Shown here piece after piece: positions 27,026 through 36,009 of a stretch of DNA of 64,000 nt. The position numbers and the translations under genes were made by a program. Every line of letters starts with the position of its first letter. Positions within the stretch are counted from its first letter, which is position 1. The stretch lies in assembly GCF_014852585.1 (NCBI RefSeq), contig NZ_JACVBX010000001.1, positions 62,001 to 126,000 of the forward strand, read 5' to 3'. Origin of the DNA: Pseudomonas sp. PDM18 (lineage in GTDB: Bacteria > Pseudomonadota > Gammaproteobacteria > Pseudomonadales > Pseudomonadaceae). The notes under the pieces were generated by a model. That model was given only the letters and a program-made list of their open reading frames with translations, was not told the origin of the DNA and searched no databases.

Positions 27026-28234
27026 CTAGTCCTGGCTGAGCGCTCCGATCTTGTGGATCGACAGGTCGGCGCCGTAGTACTCCTCTTCCTTCGTCAGGCG
27101 GATGCCCACAGCCGCCTTCACCAAACCGTACACCAACAGGCCGCCGGCGAAAGCCACCGTCACACCGAACAGCGTACCGATCGCCTGGCTGGCCAGACTG
27201 ACTCCGCCCAGGCCGCCCAGCGCCTGTTGACCGAAGATGCCGCAGGCGATGCCGCCCCAGGCACCGCAGAGGCCATGCAGCGGCCAGACGCCCAATACGT
27301 CGTCGATCTTCCAGCGTACCTGGGTCGCGGTGAAGGCCCAGACGAACAGCGCGCCAGCCACCATGCCGGTGGCCAGGGCGCCAATGGGGTGCATCAGGTC
27401 GGAGCCAGCGCAGACCGCCACCAGCCCGGCCAGCGGGCCGTTGTGCAGGAAGCCCGGGTCATTGCGACCAACCAGCAGCGACGCGACGGTGCCGCCAACC
27501 ATCGCCAGCAAAGAGTTCACCGCCACCAACCCACTCGCGCCCGCCAGCGACTGCGCGCTCATCACGTTGAAGCCGAACCAGCCGACAATGAGAATCCACG
27601 AACCCGCCGCCAGGAACGGAATGTTCGACGGCGCAAAAGCGACCAATCGCCCCTCGCGATAACGCCCATTGCGCTGTCCCAGCAGTATCACCGCCGCCAG
27701 CGCCAGCCAGCCGCCAAAGGCATGCACCACCACGGAGCCGGCGAAATCATGGAAGGCTGCGCCGAACTCGGCCTTTAGCCAGGCCTGGAAGCCGAAGTTC
27801 CCATTCCAGATCAGCCCCTCGAAGAACGGATAGACGAAGGCCACGATCAACGCCGTGGCACACAGCTGCGGACCGAACCGCGCGCGCTCGGCGATGCCGC
27901 CGGAAATGATCGCGGGAATCGCCGCGGCGAAGGTCAGCAGGAAGAAGAACTTCACCAGCGCATAGCCGTTTTCGTGCGCCAGCGTCGCCGCCGGCTGCAG
28001 GAACGTGACGCCATAGGCGATCCAGTAGCCGATGAAGAAGTAAGCCAGGGTCGAGATGGCGAAGTCCGAGAGGATCTTCGACAGGGCATTCACCTGGTTC
28101 TTCAGGCGCACCGTGCCCACTTCCAGGAAAGCAAAGCCCGCGTGCATGGCCAGCACCATGACCGCGCCCATCAGGAGGAACAGCGTGTTGGAGCCGTGGA
28201 CCAGCGTCTCTACGGCACTATTGAGGTTTTCCAT
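27026..28234 (-). CDS. Ammonium transporter (Amt family)
   Basis: 402 residues from ATG 28234 (the codon before it is GTG). Eleven hydrophobic segments fit Amt topology. The family signature is visible in MHAGFAFLEVGTVRLKNQ, in the AGSVVVHAFGGWLALAAVILLG pore segment with the first conserved His, and in GPLAGLVAVCAGSDLMHPIGAL. It takes up NH4+/NH3 across the inner membrane under nitrogen limitation. Unlike typical amtB loci there is no adjacent glnK. A sigma-54-like promoter lies about 260 bp upstream. I do not assign amtB because pseudomonads may carry more than one Amt gene. Confidence 0.92.
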   Translation of the reverse strand: MENLNSAVETLVHGSNTLFLLMGAVMVLAMHAGFAFLEVGTVRLKNQVNALSKILSDFAISTLAYFFIGYWIAYGVTFLQPAATLAHENGYALVKFFFLLTFAAAIPAIISGGIAERARFGPQLCATALIVAFVYPFFEGLIWNGNFGFQAWLKAEFGAAFHDFAGSVVVHAFGGWLALAAVILLGQRNGRYREGRLVAFAPSNIPFLAAGSWILIVGWFGFNVMSAQSLAGASGLVAVNSLLAMVGGTVASLLVGRNDPGFLHNGPLAGLVAVCAGSDLMHPIGALATGMVAGALFVWAFTATQVRWKIDDVLGVWPLHGLCGAWGGIACGIFGQQALGGLGGVSLASQAIGTLFGVTVAFAGGLLVYGLVKAAVGIRLTKEEEYYGADLSIHKIGALSQD

Positions 28235-28422
28235 CACTACAGGCAGCCCCGGAGGTCAAGGGGAAAGCACCAAAACGGCTCGCGGCAGCCCTGTGTCGCA
28301 CCACACTGAAGCAGCGGCGCACCACAGAGGAGCCGAGCGCTGAACCAGAATGACCCACGAGCCATCCGACCAGCTTCGCAATTTCCTGTACTTCCTTATG
28401 TTTTTCAGTGGTTTGAGCTCAT

Positions 28423-28450
28423 GTTCCCGGCCGTTCAATGCACCGGGAAC
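28423..28450. repeat. 8-bp inverted repeat in the transporter leader
   Basis: GTTCCCGG and CCGGGAAC are perfectly complementary with a 12-base loop. A second hairpin (28451-28465) abuts it. Both fall between the sigma-54-like element and the transporter start. Confidence 0.55.
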
Positions 28451-28493
28451 GCCCCGCCGTGGGGCACTCGGCTCTCCATGCGCACCAGAGAAA

Positions 28494-28509
28494 TGCAAGC
28501 GGCATACCA
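28494..28509 (-). promoter_or_regulatory. Sigma-54 (RpoN)-like -24/-12 promoter of the ammonium transporter
   Basis: On the minus strand TGGTATGCCGCTTGCA matches the RpoN consensus TGGCACG-N4-TTGC(A/T) with intact GG and GC dinucleotides at the exact 10-base spacing. It points toward the Amt gene, predicting a start near 28484 and a leader of about 250 bases. No clear NtrC dyad was found by eye. Confidence 0.55.
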
Positions 28510-28638
28510 CTGCAGCAGCATTCAGCGGCTAGGCTTCAACTCGCACGCGAGAGCGGCCTCATGATGAATTTATGAGAAACTTTCCAGCGACACTGGGGCT
28601 CGAAATCTAGGAACCTCAACCCGCACAAGGAGCATCAC

Positions 28639-28956
28639 ATGCCTCGCAAGACCGCAGTGAACGCCGCCAAGGATGAACTCCTGGCCGAATTCCAGGCCCT
28701 CGTCAGCGATACCGAGAAACTCTTGCAGAGCTCGGCTGACCTGGCTGGCGCCGAAGCCGACCAGATGCGCGCGCAGATCCACGAGAGCCTCAAGCGCGCC
28801 CGCGACGCCATCTATTCCACCAAGGATTCCGTGCGCGACCAGGGCAAAGCCGCCGTGGACGCCACCGAGGACTACGTCGGTGACCACCCGTGGCAGGCCG
28901 TGGGCATCGCCGCCGGTGTCGGCTTCCTCCTCGGCCTGCTGGTCAGCCGGCGCTGA
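28639..28956 (+). CDS. DUF883 family protein (ElaB/YqjD type)
   Basis: 105 residues. Long amphipathic helices are followed by the conserved DHPWQAVGIAAGVGFLLGLLVSRR tail, a C-terminal inner-membrane anchor ending in arginines. E. coli ElaB/YqjD are stationary-phase, ribosome-associated membrane proteins. AAGGAG precedes the ATG. It begins a three-gene run with four and minus-four base spacings, the same architecture as E. coli yqjD-yqjE-yqjK. Confidence 0.93.
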   Translation: MPRKTAVNAAKDELLAEFQALVSDTEKLLQSSADLAGAEADQMRAQIHESLKRARDAIYSTKDSVRDQGKAAVDATEDYVGDHPWQAVGIAAGVGFLLGLLVSRR

Positions 28957-28959
28957 TCG

Positions 28960-29352
28960 ATGAGCGACGGAATGGACGCCGGGCCGAAGTCCTCGGCCAA
29001 CTCCCCTTCCCCGCGGCGCTTCGGCGCCGCGGTCCTTGGCCTGCTGCACGGCCACGTCGAACTGCTTGGCATCGAGTTGCAGGAACAGAAGACCCGCACG
29101 GTACAAATGCTGCTGATGGCCGGCCTCGCGCTGGTCTTCGCCCTGCTCCTGCTGGTCGCCCTGTCGGTGCTGGTGCTGATCCTCTTCTGGGACAGCTACC
29201 GCCTGCAGGCGGCCATCGGGCTGTGCCTCTTCTACGTGGGCGGCAGCCTGTTGTGTGCCTGGCGCCTGCACATACTGGTCAATGACGAGAGCTCGCCGTT
29301 CAGCGCGACCCTCGAGGAACTGGCCCGCGACCGGGAGCGACTGTTGCCATGA
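28960..29352 (+). CDS. YqjE-like membrane protein (phage holin family, DUF1469)
   Basis: 130 residues with an amphipathic N-terminal region and two adjacent hydrophobic spans (about 45-70 and 75-95), separated by a short SYRLQ turn, as in the YqjE / PF07332 putative-holin-III family. It is called holin family only by fold; there are no phage genes here. It starts three bases after the DUF883 stop and overlaps the next gene by four bases, so the three products are translationally coupled. Confidence 0.88.
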   Translation: MSDGMDAGPKSSANSPSPRRFGAAVLGLLHGHVELLGIELQEQKTRTVQMLLMAGLALVFALLLLVALSVLVLILFWDSYRLQAAIGLCLFYVGGSLLCAWRLHILVNDESSPFSATLEELARDRERLLP

Positions 29353-29693
29353 GCGAAATGCCCGACGCCCGCAACCTGACCCGCGCCGAATTGCGCAAGG
29401 CTATCGTCCGCCTGCGCCTGGAAATGCAGCGACAGCAGATCCGCCAGGAAAGCGAATTGCTGCTGCAGCCGCTGAAGCAGGCACGCAGCCTCGGCCAAAA
29501 CCTACGCAGCGGCCTGAGTGGCAGCACCCCGTTATGGGGCGCTGGCGGTGCCGCGGCACTTGCGCTGCTCTTGGGCCGCAAACGCCGCTGGATTCGCCTG
29601 CTGCGCGTGGGTATCGCCCTCCTGCCGATCCTCCTGCAGATGCGCAGCAAGCCTGGGCCCAATGACCCGCCCGCCCCTTCGGCGCATCTCTGA
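29349..29693 (+). CDS. YqjK-position small protein of unknown function
   Basis: 114 residues. A charged helical N-terminal half (RAELRKAIVRLRLEMQRQQIRQ) is followed by a hydrophobic GAGGAAALALLLGRKRR segment and a second hydrophobic stretch near 90. It occupies the slot held by yqjK in E. coli, but I cannot claim sequence homology by eye. It overlaps yqjE by ATGA. It probably acts with the DUF883 and YqjE-like proteins at the inner membrane. Confidence 0.8.
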   Translation: MSEMPDARNLTRAELRKAIVRLRLEMQRQQIRQESELLLQPLKQARSLGQNLRSGLSGSTPLWGAGGAAALALLLGRKRRWIRLLRVGIALLPILLQMRSKPGPNDPPAPSAHL

Positions 29694-29766
29694 CGTCTAG
29701 ACTGGCCACATTCTTGCTAAGTGACAGTGAGCTGCGCGCAAGCGCTTTCCTGTCACGCCACTAAGG

Positions 29767-30942
29767 ATGTGTCCCTTGATCGACGGGCAACCCATCGCCT
29801 GCTTCCAGCCCTTCATCGATACCGCGACCGGACTGATCGCCGGTGTCGAGGCACTGGGCCGGCTGCGCCAGGACAACGGTGACCTGCAATCGGTCGGGCC
29901 GTTGTTCTTCAACCCGCGAGTCGGCCTTGCCGAACTGCGCCGTCTCGACCGGCAGATCCGCGACGCTGCCCTCGCCCGCATCCATGAAGCGCCCAAGGAC
30001 TGGTTCCTCAGCCTTAACATCTCGCCGCGCTGGATCAGCCGCCTGCGCCCGAACCAGCCGCTGCCCAGCCTCAAGCAGCTACAGCAGCAAGGCGTGCCGC
30101 CGGAGCGCGTGGTCTTCGAAATCACAGAACTGGGCGGCGCTCACCAGCGCCTGCCAGAAGTGGTAGCGCGCTACCGCGATGCCGGCGCGCGCATCGCCAT
30201 CGACGACTTCGGTGCCGGCTACTCACAACTGGACCGTGTGCTGGCGCTGCAACCGGACATCCTCAAGCTCGACATGCGCCTGTTCCAGGAAGCAGCCCGC
30301 GGCGGCCCCAGCGGCGAGGTGGTAAAGGCCCTGGCGCAGATGGCAGAAAAGACCGGCTGCTGGATCATCGCCGAGGGCGTGGAAACCGAAGAGGAAATGG
30401 ACTTCGCCCTGGAGTGCGGGGCACGCTACGTGCAGGGTTTCCTGTTCGCCAAGCCGGCCCTGGAATTCCCGGCCAGCGACGCCTTCCGCGACGCCTTTGC
30501 CCAGCGCCGCGACCACTATGTGCATCGCAAGCTGCAGGAGCGCTCCAACCTCATCCAACTGCGCCAGCAACTCTCCGAACTGATGAACATGCTGCGCCCT
30601 TGGGCCGAAGGCGGCGCCATGCTCAGCAGCCTGCCGCCGGCACCGGACTCCTTCAGCCGCCTGCTACGCATCTACCAGTGCGACCGCCACGGCACCCAGA
30701 CGTCGCCAAACCTGGAATGGAACGGCTTGTTCTGGAAGGAGAATCGTCGCTATCTGGGCCACAACTGGTCCTGGCGCCCCTACTTCTACCAACTGCTCGC
30801 CGAGGGCTGGGAAGAGCGCCGCCTGACACTCTCCAACACCTACCGCGACGCCACCACCAACCAGTACTGCATGACTGCCGGCCAGTTCATCGACCAGGGA
30901 CGACGCCTTCTGCTCATCGATATCGACGCCGAAGGCCTCTAG
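29767..30942 (+). CDS. EAL-domain c-di-GMP phosphodiesterase with a C-terminal sensory domain
   Basis: 391 residues from ATG 29767. An in-frame TTG at 29776 has better ribosome-binding-site spacing, since AAGGA at 29763 overlaps the ATG, so the true start is probably nine bases later. The EAL core looks complete: EALGRL, LNISPRW, FEITE, IDDFGAGYS, LKLDM, AEGVET and VQGFLF, with the usual metal-binding acidic residues. After about residue 245 comes a 140-residue domain (DRHGTQTSPN, WRPYFYQLLAEGW, GRRLLLIDID) resembling the Cache/PAS-like YkuI_C domain. No membrane span, so a cytosolic ligand-gated phosphodiesterase is likely. Confidence 0.9.
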   Translation: MCPLIDGQPIACFQPFIDTATGLIAGVEALGRLRQDNGDLQSVGPLFFNPRVGLAELRRLDRQIRDAALARIHEAPKDWFLSLNISPRWISRLRPNQPLPSLKQLQQQGVPPERVVFEITELGGAHQRLPEVVARYRDAGARIAIDDFGAGYSQLDRVLALQPDILKLDMRLFQEAARGGPSGEVVKALAQMAEKTGCWIIAEGVETEEEMDFALECGARYVQGFLFAKPALEFPASDAFRDAFAQRRDHYVHRKLQERSNLIQLRQQLSELMNMLRPWAEGGAMLSSLPPAPDSFSRLLRIYQCDRHGTQTSPNLEWNGLFWKENRRYLGHNWSWRPYFYQLLAEGWEERRLTLSNTYRDATTNQYCMTAGQFIDQGRRLLLIDIDAEGL

Positions 30943-31011
30943 CGCCGCGATTGAGATTGCCAGCGCGAACGGCTAGCGTTGCCGGTAACTCTCTCGATTT
31001 CGGAAAGAAGA

Positions 31012-32343
31012 ATGGATTGGCACACCCTGCTCCCCCGGGAGCGCCTCGGCAAACCGGTGCACAGCAGCGCCGAGCTCGGCCGCAGCGCCTTCCACAAGGA
31101 CCACGACCGGATCATCTTCTCCGGCGCCTTCCGCCGCCTGGGGCGCAAGACACAGGTGCACCCGGTTTCGAGCAATGACCACATTCATACTCGCCTGACC
31201 CACTCACTGGAGGTCGGCTGCGTCGGCCGCTCGCTGGGCATGCGGGTTGGCGAGATCATTCGTGATCGCCTGCCGGAATGGTGCGATCCCGCGGACCTGG
31301 GCGTGATCGTACAATCCGCTTGCCTTGCCCACGACATAGGCAACCCGCCCTTCGGCCATTCCGGCGAAGACGCCATCCGCCACTGGTTCCAGCAGGCAGC
31401 CGGGCGCGGCTGGCTGGATGGAATGAGCGACGGAGAACGCTCGGACTTCCTGCATTTCGAAGGCAACGCCCAGGGCTTCCGCGTCCTCACCCAGCTCGAA
31501 TACCACCAGTTCGACGGCGGCACACGCCTGACCTACGCCACCCTCGGCACCTACCTGAAGTACCCCTGGACAGCGCGTCACGCCGACTCCCTGGGATACA
31601 AGAAGCATAAGTTCGGCTGCTACCGCAGCGAGTTGCCGCTGCTGGAGCAGATCACCCAGAAGCTGGGTATGCCGCAACTGGAAGACGAACGCTGGGCGCG
31701 CCATCCGCTGGTCTACCTGATGGAGGCTGCGGACGACATCTGCTATGGCCTGATCGACCTGGAAGACGGTGTGGAAATGGAGCTGCTCGACTACAGCGAA
31801 GTGGAAGCGCTGCTGCTTGACCTGGTCGGTGACGACTTGCCGGAAACTTACCGCCAGCTCGGCCCGAAGGACTCCCGCCGGCGCAAGATGGCGATCCTGC
31901 GCGGCAAGGCCATCGAACACCTGACCAATGCCGCCGCACGGGCCTTCGTCGAGCAGGAGCAGGCCCTGCTCGCAGGCACCCTGCAGGGCGATCTGGTGGA
32001 GCACATGCATGGTCAGGCCAAGCGCTGCGTGCAGAGGGCGAAAGGCATGGCGCGGGAAAAGATCTTCCAGGACAAGCGCAAGACTCTGCATGAGATCGGC
32101 GCCTACACCACCCTGGAAATCCTGCTGAATTCCTTCTGTGGCGCCGTACTGGAGCAGCACCGCCAGAGCACGCCGTCGTTCAAGAACCAGCGCATCCTCG
32201 ACCTGCTGAGTCACTACGCGCCGGACCCGAGCTGGACGCTCTATCGGTCCTTCCTGCGCGTGACAGACTTCATCGCCGGCATGACCGACAGCTACGCCAC
32301 CGAAATGGCGCGCGAAATGACCGGCCGCTCCAGCCCCAGCTGA
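31012..32343 (+). CDS. Deoxyguanosinetriphosphate triphosphohydrolase-like protein (HD domain)
   Basis: 443 residues from ATG 31012 (GGAAAGAAG upstream). The Dgt family hydrolyses dNTPs to nucleosides and triphosphate. Motifs are the N-terminal [21 protein letters not shown] region, the [10 protein letters not shown] histidines, and the metal-binding [17 protein letters not shown]. The length and FGHSGE form fit the Dgt-like subgroup typical of pseudomonads, distinct from E. coli Dgt. It converges with the hybrid kinase gene, 12 bases between stops. Confidence 0.93.
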   Translation: MDWHTLLPRERLGKPVHSSAELGRSAFHKDHDRIIFSGAFRRLGRKTQVHPVSSNDHIHTRLTHSLEVGCVGRSLGMRVGEIIRDRLPEWCDPADLGVIVQSACLAHDIGNPPFGHSGEDAIRHWFQQAAGRGWLDGMSDGERSDFLHFEGNAQGFRVLTQLEYHQFDGGTRLTYATLGTYLKYPWTARHADSLGYKKHKFGCYRSELPLLEQITQKLGMPQLEDERWARHPLVYLMEAADDICYGLIDLEDGVEMELLDYSEVEALLLDLVGDDLPETYRQLGPKDSRRRKMAILRGKAIEHLTNAAARAFVEQEQALLAGTLQGDLVEHMHGQAKRCVQRAKGMAREKIFQDKRKTLHEIGAYTTLEILLNSFCGAVLEQHRQSTPSFKNQRILDLLSHYAPDPSWTLYRSFLRVTDFIAGMTDSYATEMAREMTGRSSPS

Positions 32344-32355
32344 AGCGGCCGCGGG

Positions 32356-35300
32356 CTAGGCGGCCAGCTTGCGCAATTGTTGCAGCAGATCGTCCTGCAA
32401 CGCCGCCATTGCCTGCTCCACAGCCAGTGCTCGATTGCGCAACTCCTGGCTGTCGAGACCATCCCTGCAGCCAGCCTCGAGCTTGCTGCACAGATCCTGC
32501 AGCGCATCCGCATTGACCAGTCGCGCCGCCCCCCTCATACGGTGAGCCAGATCGGCCAGCCGCTTCCAGTCACCGGCCTCCCAGAGCGGCCGGACCTGAT
32601 TGATGTCGATCCGGTTGCTACTGTGCAACTCCTCCAGCAGGCGGCGAATCAGGCCAGGGTTTCCGCCAGTCATCTCCCGCAGAGACTTCAGATCAAGGCC
32701 ATCGACCTGCCTTTCCACAGACGCTTGATCGTCGCCGGCAGCTGACGTCTTCGGCACTGCGTCCAGCCGCACACGCAGGTTATCCAGGCCTATGGGCTTG
32801 AACAGGCAATCATTCATCCCGGCACGCCGGCAATTCTCGATCTCGTCCGGCTGGGCGTTGGCCGTGAACCCGAAGATCACGCAGGGCTCGGATTCCATCT
32901 CCTCTTCAAGCTCTCGAATTCGCCGAGCCAGATCATAGCCGTTGAGCACCGGCATATTGCAGTCGGTGATCACCAGATCGAAGTCACCCGGATGCCACAG
33001 CTGCAGTGCCTGGGAGCCGTCGGAGGCCACCTCGACCCGGTGCCCCAGATGTTCCAGCTGTTGAGTGAGCAGCATACGGTTGGCCGCATGATCGTCGACC
33101 ACCAACACCTTCAGCGGATGGGTGATACTCTGGACAACCACAGCCTTGACCATTTCGCTTTCGGGCAGGCATTCCAGGGCCTGCAGCAATAACCGAACCA
33201 TGACCGTGGTACCTGCGCCCGGGCGGCTCTCCATGCGCACCGTGCCGCCCATCATCTCCGCCAGTTTGCGGCAGATGGTGAGCCCTAGCCCTGTTCCACC
33301 GCGACTCGCACTACCGCTACGGGCGATTTGACTGAAAGGCTCGAACAGCTGGCGCTGCTCCTCCTCGGATATCCCGATTCCACTGTCCTGTACGCTAACC
33401 TCAAGGGCAAGGCGTTCGCCCTCGACCCGCTCACCGTATACACGGATCTTCACATGGCCGAAGTCGGTGAACTTGATGGCATTGCTGACCAGGTTCGAGA
33501 GGATCTGTTTGAACCGCAGCGGGTCGATCAGCACATCGCAAGCCGCGTCCGCCTCGATCTCCATCCTGAGCTCCAACGCCTTCTGCCGAGCCAAGCCATC
33601 GAATACCCGCGCAACGGACTCCACCAACTCGCGCAAATGGGCGCGCTCCGGCATCAGCGTCAAGCGACCGGACTCGATCTTGGCCACGTCGAGAATGTCG
33701 CCGATCAGCGTCAGTAGCGAACGTGCCGAATCGTAGGCCACTTCCACCGGCTCTCGCTCCCAATGCCCCTGATCCGATCGGGTCAGCGCCAGCTCCAGCA
33801 TTCCGATAACCGCGTTCATCGGCGTACGGATTTCATGACTCATGGTTGCCAGGAAGGTGCTTTTGGCACGACTCGCCGCCTCAGCCTGCTCCTTGGCGGT
33901 TTCCAGCTGATAGTTCAGACGCTCCCGCTCGGTGACGTCTATCCAGCCGGTCACCACACCAGAAATCTCCCCACCCGGACCGTGGTAAGGCGTGGCCCAG
34001 TAATGGATTTTGCGCACATCATCGTGAATCGACAGCACCAGATCGGAAGCCATGTTGCCGTCCGTGTCCATCGCCTGGCGGTGGATCAGCTCGAACATCT
34101 CCGCATCCTGCGCAGCCAGCCAGGAGCAATCCCCGACACGGGTGCCAGCAACCGTTTCACGGGACATGCCAGTTTCCCTCAGGAAGCCAAGGTTGCACGT
34201 GACCAGACGTCCGTCGCAATCGCGCACCGCCACTGGCTGGGGAATGCCATCAATCAGTGCTCGCTTGAATGCGAGCCGGTAGTTGAGTTCCCGCTCGGAG
34301 GCCAGGCGGCGCCGGACCTTCAACCACAAGCGCCAGTTCCACAGCAACAGCAAAAGGGAAATCAGTGCTGCGGCACAGGCAAGCTGGACGAATTGCAGGC
34401 GGTAGCCCTGCCAGATGCTGTCAGGTTTTTCAACACTGGCGGACCAACGCGCAATGATGTTGCTCATGTCCTCGGGCGAGATGGCGAGAATCGCCTTATT
34501 CAGAATGCCGAGCAGCTCCGGATCCGCGCGAGAAACAGCAAGTGAGAACTGCCCCGGCTCCCGATCAAGGGCGAGTGCAACGCGAAGCTCGGGGTAGTAG
34601 CGGGAAATCAGGTAGTTTGCAGGCGACAGCATATGGATGCCCGCATCAATCTTTCCCTCGCTGATCATGGACAGGTCGTTGACGTGATTCTCGACCTCCA
34701 CCAGTTCCACCTTGGGATGACGCTCACGCATGAACTCGGCGACTGCAGAATCCCTGGGCACGGCAACGCGTCGCCCGTCGAGATCATCCAGCGAGTGCAA
34801 CCAGCCAGCGTTCTGGGACACGACAACAACGAAGGAGTTCGTCATATACGGTCGAGTGAAACCCAGCAACTCCTCGCGCCTTGCCGTCGGCGTCAGGGCC
34901 GCGATCACCTCGGCTTTGCCGGCACGGACCTGGCTCATCATGCCCGCCTCACTCGACTGCGGCCGCACCTCAAAATCGATGCCGACACGACTCTGGATAA
35001 GCTCAAGTACATCGGCGGCGATGCCACGAAACTTGCCATGGGCATCAAGGAAGGAGATAGGCGCCAGGGCTTGGTCAACCATGACCACCGGCCTGGGATG
35101 GCGATCCAGCCAGCGCTGCTCTCGTGGAGTCAGTATCAGGCGCTGGTCGGAGATCGAGTAGGCACCGCCCGGACTCCACCGACGCTGTACGGTGCTTTCC
35201 GCCGATCGGGGAATAGCGGCCAGTGTCCGGTCGAGTATGTCGCGCAACTCCGGCTCGGAAGCCCTCAGCGCGAAGCTGAACCCCGGACCATCGAAGCCGG

Positions 35301-36009
35301 CGAAATTAAGCACCTTTAGGCTGGCCAGGTTCCTCTGGCTGATCAGGTACTGTGCGGTGAAAACATCGCCTACATACAAATCGGCCTGGCCAAACGCCAC
35401 GGCCTCCAGCGCCCTTAGCACAGAGTGATAACTCTTCTCCGAGGCGCCGCTGAAGTACTTGTCTCGCTCCTCAGCCGAGTAATAGTCGCTGACCACGGCA
35501 ATGCGCTTGCCAACGAGCGGTCCGACGCTTTCCAGTCGGGTACCTTCCGGACCAACAACCACGGGCTGGTTTGAAAAATATGGACGGGACAGCACGATGC
35601 CGGGCCAAGCTGCCTCGTAATTGGTGGCACGGCTCAGCAGGTCTATGTCGCCGCGCGCCAGCGCCGCAATGGCGGAATCCCGATCAGTATAACGCCGAAT
35701 CTCCACCCGGACATTGAGCGCGTCGGCAACCACACCCACGATATCGGCCGTGACGCCCTCCAGCTCAGTGCCGCTGGTGGTTATATCGAGCGGGGCATAG
35801 TCGGGAGCGGTGACCCCCAAACGGAGTGTCCGCTTGTCCCTCAACCACTGCCAACTCGAGTCGTCCAACACTACCTTGACCGATTCGTCCAACGGACGTG
35901 CCAGCAGGTTCATCGAGCTCCAGTCGTGCGGTTGCGCCGTCACCCATCCACAACAGATGAGCAGCAACGTGGCAACACACAGGCGCAAGCAGGACATCAC
36001 GCGTCTCAA
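32356..36009 (-). CDS. rocS2: BvgS/RocS-type hybrid sensor histidine kinase
   Basis: 1217 residues. After a signal peptide come two periplasmic SBP_bac_3 (Venus flytrap) domains (about 55-285 and 300-525). A transmembrane helix follows (about 545-570, LACAAALISLLLLLWNW), then a PAS domain (about 590-700) and HisKA with the phospho-His near 724 (MSHEIRTPMN). A HATPase with N, G1 and G2 boxes, a receiver with Asp near 1016 (VITDCNMPVLNGYD) and an Hpt domain with His near 1156 (AHRMRGAA) complete it. The intact four-step phosphorelay is BvgS architecture. Length, partner and position next to dgt and yggL match P. aeruginosa RocS2, which with the Roc1 system controls Cup fimbriae. The symbol is by this resemblance. 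It overlaps rocA2 by ATGA. Confidence 0.9.
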   Translation of the reverse strand: MRRVMSCLRLCVATLLLICCGWVTAQPHDWSSMNLLARPLDESVKVVLDDSSWQWLRDKRTLRLGVTAPDYAPLDITTSGTELEGVTADIVGVVADALNVRVEIRRYTDRDSAIAALARGDIDLLSRATNYEAAWPGIVLSRPYFSNQPVVVGPEGTRLESVGPLVGKRIAVVSDYYSAEERDKYFSGASEKSYHSVLRALEAVAFGQADLYVGDVFTAQYLISQRNLASLKVLNFAGFDGPGFSFALRASEPELRDILDRTLAAIPRSAESTVQRRWSPGGAYSISDQRLILTPREQRWLDRHPRPVVMVDQALAPISFLDAHGKFRGIAADVLELIQSRVGIDFEVRPQSSEAGMMSQVRAGKAEVIAALTPTARREELLGFTRPYMTNSFVVVVSQNAGWLHSLDDLDGRRVAVPRDSAVAEFMRERHPKVELVEVENHVNDLSMISEGKIDAGIHMLSPANYLISRYYPELRVALALDREPGQFSLAVSRADPELLGILNKAILAISPEDMSNIIARWSASVEKPDSIWQGYRLQFVQLACAAALISLLLLLWNWRLWLKVRRRLASERELNYRLAFKRALIDGIPQPVAVRDCDGRLVTCNLGFLRETGMSRETVAGTRVGDCSWLAAQDAEMFELIHRQAMDTDGNMASDLVLSIHDDVRKIHYWATPYHGPGGEISGVVTGWIDVTERERLNYQLETAKEQAEAASRAKSTFLATMSHEIRTPMNAVIGMLELALTRSDQGHWEREPVEVAYDSARSLLTLIGDILDVAKIESGRLTLMPERAHLRELVESVARVFDGLARQKALELRMEIEADAACDVLIDPLRFKQILSNLVSNAIKFTDFGHVKIRVYGERVEGERLALEVSVQDSGIGISEEEQRQLFEPFSQIARSGSASRGGTGLGLTICRKLAEMMGGTVRMESRPGAGTTVMVRLLLQALECLPESEMVKAVVVQSITHPLKVLVVDDHAANRMLLTQQLEHLGHRVEVASDGSQALQLWHPGDFDLVITDCNMPVLNGYDLARRIRELEEEMESEPCVIFGFTANAQPDEIENCRRAGMNDCLFKPIGLDNLRVRLDAVPKTSAAGDDQASVERQVDGLDLKSLREMTGGNPGLIRRLLEELHSSNRIDINQVRPLWEAGDWKRLADLAHRMRGAARLVNADALQDLCSKLEAGCRDGLDSQELRNRALAVEQAMAALQDDLLQQLRKLAA

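Larger units (their letters stand above)
28235..28638. other. Divergent regulatory region upstream of the ammonium transporter
   Basis: 404 bases with no convincing gene. It holds the sigma-54-like element (28494-28509), two hairpins in the presumed transporter leader (28423-28450; GCCCC/GGGGC at 28451-28465) and the unidentified promoter of the DUF883 operon, whose AAGGAG site is directly before 28639. Confidence 0.6.

Noticed and set aside
28256..28510. 84-codon minus-strand open frame upstream of the ammonium transporter
   Set aside because: Begins inside the sigma-54-like element, has no ribosome binding site and no coding-like composition.
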